DNA of 64,000 nt from Massospora cicadina (lineage: Eukaryota; Entomophthoromycota; Entomophthoromycetes; Entomophthorales; Entomophthoraceae), in contig JAKSZP010005270.1 of the NCBI GenBank assembly GCA_022478985.1, forward strand, positions 186,001 to 250,000, given 5' to 3'. Shown piece by piece: positions 57,701 to 64,000 of the stretch. The notes beneath the pieces were generated by a model. It worked only from the letters and a program-made list of their open reading frames with translations, ran no database searches and had not been told where the DNA came from. Numbering within the stretch: position 1 is the stretch's first letter; every line of letters begins with the position of its first letter. Made by a program: the position numbers and the translations under genes.

Positions 57701-58359
57701 AAATATGAAGTCAAATGCAACTTCAGAGATAATAAACTGCCATATTAGGTCAAATGCTGCCTATAGTTATCTATGGAATAGGGAAAATCAGTTTAAAAAG
57801 AGGAATAACTTAAATATAATATATAATTATGGCATTATTCTGAGCTGCTATCAATTAGTTGGACGAAAGTTATTAGAAAAGCTGACGGAAATCATGGAAA
57901 ACTGGTGAATTACATTATGAACAAAGATGACAAATACCATACCACCAGGATTTTAGATCATAACTAACAAATTTTGACAATTAAAATACCAGAGAAACTT
58001 TACAGTGAGGTCATCAGTACATGAAAGAAATCCAGAGTTGATCCATGGATGACGCCTGGAATAATTATGCCTGGGCCATGAAGAAATTAAGATCTTATGG
58101 CGAATCTGAGCAGAAAACTGATGAAGATTAATAAAAAAATAAATTCGGCACATTTATCCATAAAATCCTGACAGCGGAATTGGTAGAATTCCACGATTTT
58201 GAAACCCTGACCAAATTGGGATTTCTGGCAGGGGTTGCCAAAATTATTAACTTACTAGCTGACCAAAATCAACTTGATGATTTGATGGAAAAACATAAGG
58301 AGGAGGTGCTCGAAATTATTTGGAAAGTATCAGGAAATTTTTACTCAAGATGATCATTA

Positions 58360-59200
58360 ATTAAGATGTACAAAAAATAAATATCCACATAGTCAACACT
58401 GGAGAAATTTAATATACAAATGAGTCTGACCCACCAGTTTAAAGCAGCAGAGGCGGTAGTGGAATTTGAATTAGGCAAACTAGTGGAGCACGGGCTCCTA
58501 GTTTTATTGTCAAGCCCCTTGGAAAGCCTGACCTTGATAGTGAAGAAGAAAGATGTCTCTAATTGAGTAGTGATCAATTATTTGGCGATTAGACATGATA
58601 ACCAAAAAGGATTTGTATCCACTTTCAAGGATCAACGACGCATTTGGCCACCTATGAGAAGCAAAATATTTCTCTACAATGGACTTGATCTTGGGGTATT
58701 GGCAAATTGATTTACAGCGGAAGACCAAAAGAAAGTGCACAATAATAACTGTGCAGGGGCTGTACCAACTGACTGAATGCCCCAAGATCTCTGAAGCGCA
58801 TGGCAACGTTTTAAATAGTCATGGATGCTATACTGAACGACCTGAAGTTATCATGTGTCCTGGTATATTTGGATGATCTAAATGTGTTAAGTAGGAGCTT
58901 CACTGACCACTTGCAACATTTGAAAGAATTTTAAGAGATTATCAACAGCTATTCTGAAGTTCATGCTGAGGAAATGCCACTTCATCAAGAAAGAGTTAGA
59001 ATTTTTGGGTTTTGTCATTAACTCCAGACAGATTGTCGCCACAACTGCAGAAAATTGAAGCCATAGAGTGGATGGCTATTCCAAAGAGCGTCTGAGATAT
59101 TCAAGTATTCCTCAGAATGGTTATGTATTATTGACAATTCATACAGGATTTTGTAAAGATTGCCAAGCCACTTTTCCATTTAATAAAAGATGTGAAAAAG
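58360..59200 (+). pseudogene. gypsy H reverse transcriptase remnant
   Basis: Blocks in order are FELGKLVEHGLLVLLSS near 58465, LTLIVKKKDVSN near 58530, a broken DYRRLD region, FLYNGLDLGYWQIDLQ near 58670-58700, and MDAILNDLKLSCVLVYLDDL with an intact catalytic YLDD (58866-58877). SRSFTDHLQHLKEF follows, then a damaged connection. Stops and shifts lie between blocks, for instance TGA codons near 58565 and 58775. Confidence 0.8.
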
Positions 59201-59800
59201 AATTAGTATAGAACGTAGAAGCTCAGGAGTCATTTGATGAGCTACGCCAGTACCTGATAGATTCCCTAGTAATGAAATATTCAAATTTCAATTGAAATTT
59301 ATTTCAAACTGATGCTTCATTGATGGCAATTGGTGACATCCTGAGTCAAGTGGAGAACTTGGGGAGGAGCATCCAGTAGCTTATTTGAGGTGTAAATTAT
59401 CAGCAGCATAACGGAACTACAACGTTATAGAGCATGAATGCCTTGCAGTACTTTACGCTTGTAAGCAATTCTGGGTGTACTTCCATGGTACGCACTTCAA
59501 AGTGGTGATGGACCACTCCTCCCTGCACTGGCTACACAATCTCAAGGAGCCAGAGGGACGTCTGTACTGATGGGCACTAAAACTACAAGCATACAACTTC
59601 AAAAAATACACTAAGCAGGAGCCTCCCATAAGAACGTGGATAGCCTATTAAGACTACCTGCAGTCCAAGTGGTACACAATCAGGCTTATGAATTATTCAG
59701 CAGATGGTCAATGGAGAGATCGGGAAAGAGCCCCAGGAAATCCAAGGTGTGCTTCAAAAAGTGATGGAAAACACTGAGACCCAAGGTGGACAAGTATTCG
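59201..59800 (+). pseudogene. gypsy H RNase H remnant
   Basis: FQTDASLMAIGDILSQVE near 59310-59350 carries the first catalytic Asp. NYNVIEHECLAVLYACKQF near 59415-59470 has the catalytic Glu. FKVVMDHSSLHWLHNLKEPE near 59500-59550 has the third acidic site. The AYNFKKYTKQE...SHKNVDSLLRLPA part follows near 59590-59660 with one frame break. Confidence 0.8.
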
Positions 59801-60870
59801 AAATGATTGACAGAAAATGATTAGTTTTTCTGAAACTGTCTGAACAAGTGTGAATAATCTAATTAACTCACAAGGTTGTCAGTCATGGAGGCACAAAAAA
59901 GCAACTGACTATATTCACCTGTATTACTACTGGAAATCAATCAACTATGATGTCGCTGACTATCTGGATTGCTGTGTGGAGTGCCAACTACACAAAACAA
60001 AAGAACACCACTGGATATTGACTTTTCCGTACCAGATTTTCTTGACACACATGGTTAATTGATGTAATGAGACCAATTAATATGAATATTGGGGAAGTCA
60101 AGTACATCATAGTTGCAATTTACCATCTAACTAGATTGGTCAAAACAAAAGTGCTAAGTTAAGTAGACGCTATAGGCACTGCACGCTTTATCCTTGATCA
60201 AGTCGTTTATTTGCATGGATTCCCGCAAGTCTTATTGAGTGATAATGGAATGAATTTCACTTCTCATGTGATCCAAGGTTGAATGAGATAATGGGTATCA
60301 GAGGAGTCATATCATTTCCCTACCAGCCAGAAACAAATGGACTTGTAGAAAGAGTCAATGGACTGCTAGCCTTGACACTGAGGAAAATGGTCGCCAAAGA
60401 AACTTTGTATGGGGAACCTCCTCAGTTCAGTAACATTTGCCTACAATATCAGCTTCCATATGGCACCTGAAAAATTCTTTTAAAATTACTATATAGGTAA
60501 AGGGCCGCGTTAACTCCAATTCTATATCTGAGTATCAAACCAGCATAAGAGATGAGTGCCAAATATACCTACTCCAACTATCAAATATACTGATCAAGGT
60601 GCAATTGCAAGAATTTGATAAGACTTTTAAACAAAAAATCGAGGCCAAAATCTGGACAATAAGAACTGACCAGTGCTACGCAAATACCTTTTGGGCAAAA
60701 GGTAGCCTATTGCGATAAACATGGCTTTGGAAGAAAGAAAGTTGGATGTGCTGTGGTTAGGTCCATTCAAAATTATTGCCAAGTAGGTGAAAGATGCCTA
60801 TACCATCAAGAACATTGCAGATGGGCGAATAGTAAACTTGGTCCATGCAAAATACTCAAAGTATTAGATC
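59801..60870 (+). pseudogene. gypsy H integrase remnant
   Basis: The open stretch 59850-60062 carries the zinc-binding end: HLYYYWKSINYDVADYLDCC and VECQLHKTKEH. The catalytic core has YIIVAIYHLTRLVKT, then FPQVLLSDNGMNFTSHVIQ (second Asp, near 60240). YQPETNGLVERVNGLLAL (Glu, open at 60279-60470) follows. A C-terminal beta part near 60740-60865 (LDVLWLGPFKIIAK, DGRIVNLVHAKYSK) closes the protein. No chromodomain is visible. Inactive. Confidence 0.82.
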
Positions 60871-61772
60871 CAAGAAAAAAATAATAAAAATAATGAAAGT
60901 GTTCCAAAAGGACTGTTGAACCATTAAAAAGATTTATGTCTGGATATTTTGGTTAAGTCTTAAAAAAAGATCGCTGAACCAAAGTAGATGGTTAAGTCTT
61001 GAAAAGTTTTGACCTCTGAACCATGAAAACTGGTGGGTCAAAGTATACCTAGGAACCAGCGGGTAATAAAAAACTATCTTCTGCTGAACCAAGTATAGGT
61101 CAAGTCCCATTGCAAAAGAAAAAATTAAATTAAGAAAAAAATATAAAGAGAAAAAATATATAACAAGAAAAAGTATATTTTAATATCGATTTTTATTTTT
61201 CCATGAGAAAATGCATCAGTGGTAGTTCCATCAGCTAAGGATAAGGAAGGGGATGAGTTATGACAGAGAAGACCATTGTCATTGGCAGGATTAGTCCAGT
61301 TTGCAACTAGGCTTAACAGAAATAGGCCTGAGAAATACAAAAAGTGCTGGGAAAACCAGAAAGGGTTGAAACTGGGTTCACTGAGAGTAGTCACTACATG
61401 GATCTGCTCAGATCAAATATGGAGCCCCAGCTTGGGGGAGTACAGGGATCAAGATATCAAGGATGCTAAACCAAGATCCTTATAATGACGAAGGGCCATA
61501 TAACTCTGACTGGGGGGAACTGGCTTTATAGAACTAGCATTAGTGCAACAACTGACTAGGCTTGCATGCAGTGGGTCATGAGGACCACGCTCTGTGGAGG
61601 TGGCAGAAAAAAGAAAGGAAGAGGAACTGCAGACCAAAAGTTGTCATGAGCAGCGTTGAGTATGGAAAGGGCAGTGCTTCACTGGAAACTTTAAAGTATT
61701 TGACCTGGCCTGAGGTGGCATTCTCCTATCCTGATCTTGCTTTTACTGTAAATCTAGGCAAGAGGGCGGATG
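60871..61772 (+). other. 3' non-coding region and polypurine tract of element H
   Basis: About 900 bases follow integrase without a preserved gene. Degenerate direct repeats built on CTGAACC...TTAAGTCTTGAAAAG occur at about 60915-61100. Blocks at 61385-61441 match element A. It ends AAGAGGGCGGATG before the LTR, a polypurine-like tract. Confidence 0.65.
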
Positions 61773-62836
61773 TGTTGGGATTTTGTCACATTTTCGGCTT
61801 CCTAGGTTAATAATCATCTGGTCCGCTAGGGGATAGTCCCGCTAGCAGATGATTTTGATATTGGATGATTTCGATATTCTGTTAATAATGCCAGTAGATT
61901 TTGGGGTAATTTGCCAGGTATGTATCTACTTGGGTTGATCCGCGCAAATGCCTAAGATCCTATCAGGCAGAGTTGCTGATGGAATCAATATATCTGATTG
62001 TTAATCATTAATTAACTATTAGATGTGCCAATTGGGATTGGTCAGATTTCATCACCAGTCAATTGGGGATTTATTTAGGAGTTGTTAGGTGGGTGATACC
62101 GCTTGCAACTAGTGGATTACCCAGTTGATTTACAACCTGTTATAATGGGTAAAGAGTCCCATTAACTAAGCAAGTTGCTAGTCAATTGTGGTTGATTCTC
62201 TGTGATTGAGCAGAATCGTTAGGAAAACGTTCTCTTGCTCTTTCCATTTTAGGTTTCTGGGATTTCCAATGGAGGAATACTTAGTCTAATGGAGAATACC
62301 ATCACTGGAAGAAACCTCAAAGTGAAATTAAATGGCAATGACTGCCGTTTCAATAATGAGGCACCAACAGGAGATGGGCGCCAAGTTCCCTTATAATTCT
62401 TTTTTTTATAAACAGTAAAGCAATATTAGTTCTATTCATCTTCAGTTTAAGAGATATTAATACATTAATTGTTAACTCTTTTGGGTGATAAAGAGTTAGA
62501 ATCTGATATCCTTAGAAGAGAAGAAGATCTCTTCAAACTAAGCGTGATGGAAACCAAGGCTAAGAACCTCTGAATTTAGAGTTAGATTAAGTTCCTCTAG
62601 AAGAGGGAAGAAGTCCATATTTGTCAGTATAATCAGCATCAAGCGGAGCATAAAAAATTTAGTGTTGGACACCTATCAACCAGGTTTATCTATATTCAGC
62701 TACGGAGAATAATCTCCATACTATTATCAATTATATATCTATATTAATATTAATCAACGCGGATAGTGCACATAATAACAGAATTTGTGCAGTTAAGCTC
62801 TGAGGATAGTATCAGCAGAACCTCAGATTTATTACA
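61773..62836 (+). repeat. 3' LTR of element H
   Basis: It starts TGTTGGGATTTTGTC and ends CTCAGATTTATTACA before ATGCT. Partner of 54624-55688. Confidence 0.93.
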
Positions 62837-63040
62837 ATGCTCTTTCATTTTAGCCATAGTCTATTTTAGGGTTGATACACCATGCATGAGTAATTTATAT
62901 TTGAGTTAGATATAACGTTCTATTAGTATACTTTACCTGCTTTATTTATTCAATATTTTAGCTTTTGTTATAATTTTAACCTAAAACCTTCTTTTACCGC
63001 TTTAAGTCACTTTTGAGCAATTTTAAATTTAAAGTTTTAT
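62837..63040. other. Short AT-rich spacer
   Basis: It lies between element H and the next LINE. Only the right target copy of H (ATGCT) and AT-rich sequence are seen. Confidence 0.5.
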
Positions 63041-64000
63041 TTATCCACAGCCGTATGCCCAAACCTATTCTTTGATGTCCTTGGCTCCGCCGCCTGCCAC
63101 CCCAGTGTGAGGCAGCAGTGCACCCCCATCTAGCGTTTTCCGCCCTGCAGGCAAGCGCGTTCAGACGGGCTCAAACAGCCCGCCCACTGCTTCCAGCTGT
63201 TTTGTCTTCCCACGGGATTTAGCGCTCCACCTGGCGCGCATCCACCCTTCTCGCACCATCCTCTCGCCCTCCCTCGCTCTGCCATTCACTATTGCCTAGA
63301 GTGGACTATGGGCGTTTGTTACCATATGCCGATAGGCAATTATTGACCTAGCCACTGAGGCCTTTGCGCCAGCTGGCTTTATAGACTTCCGCCCTTTTTA
63401 GGGATACTTTGACGTTGGGTTCCAATCTGAGGAGGATGCTGAAGCGGCAGCACCAACTCCTATAATCTATAAAAAAACCCCCATTCCCACAACCCATACT
63501 CGCCTCCCTTCAGACACCACGCTGGTGGTATCCTTTGCAAATCTCCCATCCCACCTTCCACCCCAGGTTTTGTATGACCAGTTGGTCGCGGGGCTCATGG
63601 CTTATGGCACTCAGCCCAACCTCATCTTTGCCATTCCATCTGGTGCGGAGCGCCTTGCTGCTCCTTGGGCAACAGCCACCATCATACCACACCACCCTAC
63701 CATAGCCCAACAAATCCCACCCCGCGCTAGTGTGGCTGCAGCGCCTGATCATTTCTTTTGGGCTCAAGCCAATAATGGTAGGCAGATTTGTTCCCTCTGC
63801 TTTGGCCTCAACCATGCAAAAAGAGCATGCCCTCAGGCCAAGTCCGCTGCTGCAGTTTCTGAGCCCCCCTCTGGAGGTTCAGTATGGGGCGCTTTGCTGC
63901 CCCCTCCCACCCTCCAATCTCGTTCAGTGGGCCCACATGGAAAATCAGCCCCCCCCCAAAACCTCCAGCCTCACTCTCCCACCTAAATCTACCCCAGCCA
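63041..64000 (+). mobile_element. 5' end of a second LINE family
   Basis: At about 63040 the composition changes sharply from AT-rich to C-rich and stays so to the window end. The coding content is an ORF1 with a CCHC knuckle of the same spacing as the LINE copies above, but the protein is otherwise different. ORF2 would lie beyond the window. The 5' limit is only estimated. Confidence 0.6.
63075..63986 (+). pseudogene. LINE ORF1 (CCHC protein) with four in-frame stops
   Basis: One frame of 303 codons runs from ATG 63075 to TAA 63984-63986 without a frameshift. It is broken by stops at 63108, 63297, 63333 and 63399. The last 195 codons are clean. The N-terminus is Pro/Ala/Ser-rich. The middle has FGFQSEEDAEAAA-like acidic sequence (as YFDVGFQSEEDAEAAA) and VSFANLPSHLPPQVLYDQL, which resembles an RNA-recognition-like segment. 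Near the end is CSLCFGLNHAKRAC, CX2CX4HX4C (about 63789-63830), then a proline-rich tail. The stops are of the kind produced by single C-to-T or G-to-A changes. The TAA may also be a decayed CAA, so the true C-terminus is unsure. Confidence 0.7.

Larger units (their letters stand above)
54624..62836 (+). mobile_element. Ty3/gypsy element H, full length, plus strand
   Basis: It is 8213 bp. LTRs of 1065 and 1064 bp flank a PBS, gag, protease, RT, RNase H and integrase in gypsy order, then a long 3' non-coding part and a polypurine tract. The flanks ATGCC (54619-54623) and ATGCT (62837-62841) form a 5-bp target duplication with one mismatch. The LTRs differ by roughly one base in five or six by eye, so the copy is old. 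All frames are broken. Related copies: A (3' end) and N (5' LTR). Confidence 0.93.

Noticed and set aside
54624..62836. Envelope gene making H an errantivirus-like element
   Set aside because: The 900 bases after integrase hold no long frame, signal peptide or membrane segment.

Overview
The window looks like a eukaryotic, transposon-packed intergenic region. I find no host gene, rRNA, intact tRNA or CRISPR that I can defend. Nearly every recognisable coding stretch belongs to a Ty3/gypsy LTR retrotransposon or a non-LTR (LINE) retrotransposon, and most are broken by stops and frameshifts. The background is AT-rich, while the LINE copies are visibly more GC-rich. The host cannot be fixed from sequence alone. 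An early-diverging or rust-like filamentous fungus with a large repeat-rich genome is my guess (low confidence), based only on the general flavour of the gypsy pol and the LINE.

Layout. 1-1283: 3' end and LTR of a plus-strand gypsy element (A). 1284-6263: minus-strand gypsy B, cut in its integrase, with its 5' LTR. 6264-8400: 5' part of another minus-strand element (I). 8401-12887: old debris with two PBS-like sites (L, K). 12893-19390: complete minus-strand gypsy D with a perfect 5-bp target duplication (CATAC). It lies in the leader of minus-strand element N (PBS 19715-19732, LTR from 19735). 22677-50429: plus-strand element G. Its 3' LTR has been hit three times: by gypsy F (26387-38123, itself carrying LINE copy 1 at 29002-34272), gypsy C (38561-44640, minus) and LINE copy 2 (44973-50235). 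50741-52165: gypsy pol remnant J. 54624-62836: gypsy H with both LTRs and a 4/5 target duplication. 63041-64000: start of a second LINE family (ORF1).

Relationships. A, H and N appear to be one LTR family, B and C another, D and F a third. Although their LTRs differ, B, C, D, F, G, H, I, N (and weakly K, L, M) carry the same primer-binding site, TGGTGCTCACTACAGGGGG or a decayed form. The LINE copies are about 5.27 kb, flanked by 16-bp (perfect) and 14-bp (13/14) target duplications. They encode a CCHC ORF1 and an ORF2 with endonuclease, reverse transcriptase and a C-terminal zinc finger. Copy 1 keeps a 765-codon open RT frame.

I did not find a new multi-gene system. The most useful signals are the nested stack, the shared primer site, a hairpin with a compensatory change at the LINE 5' end, and a 26-nt C run in one LTR of D.
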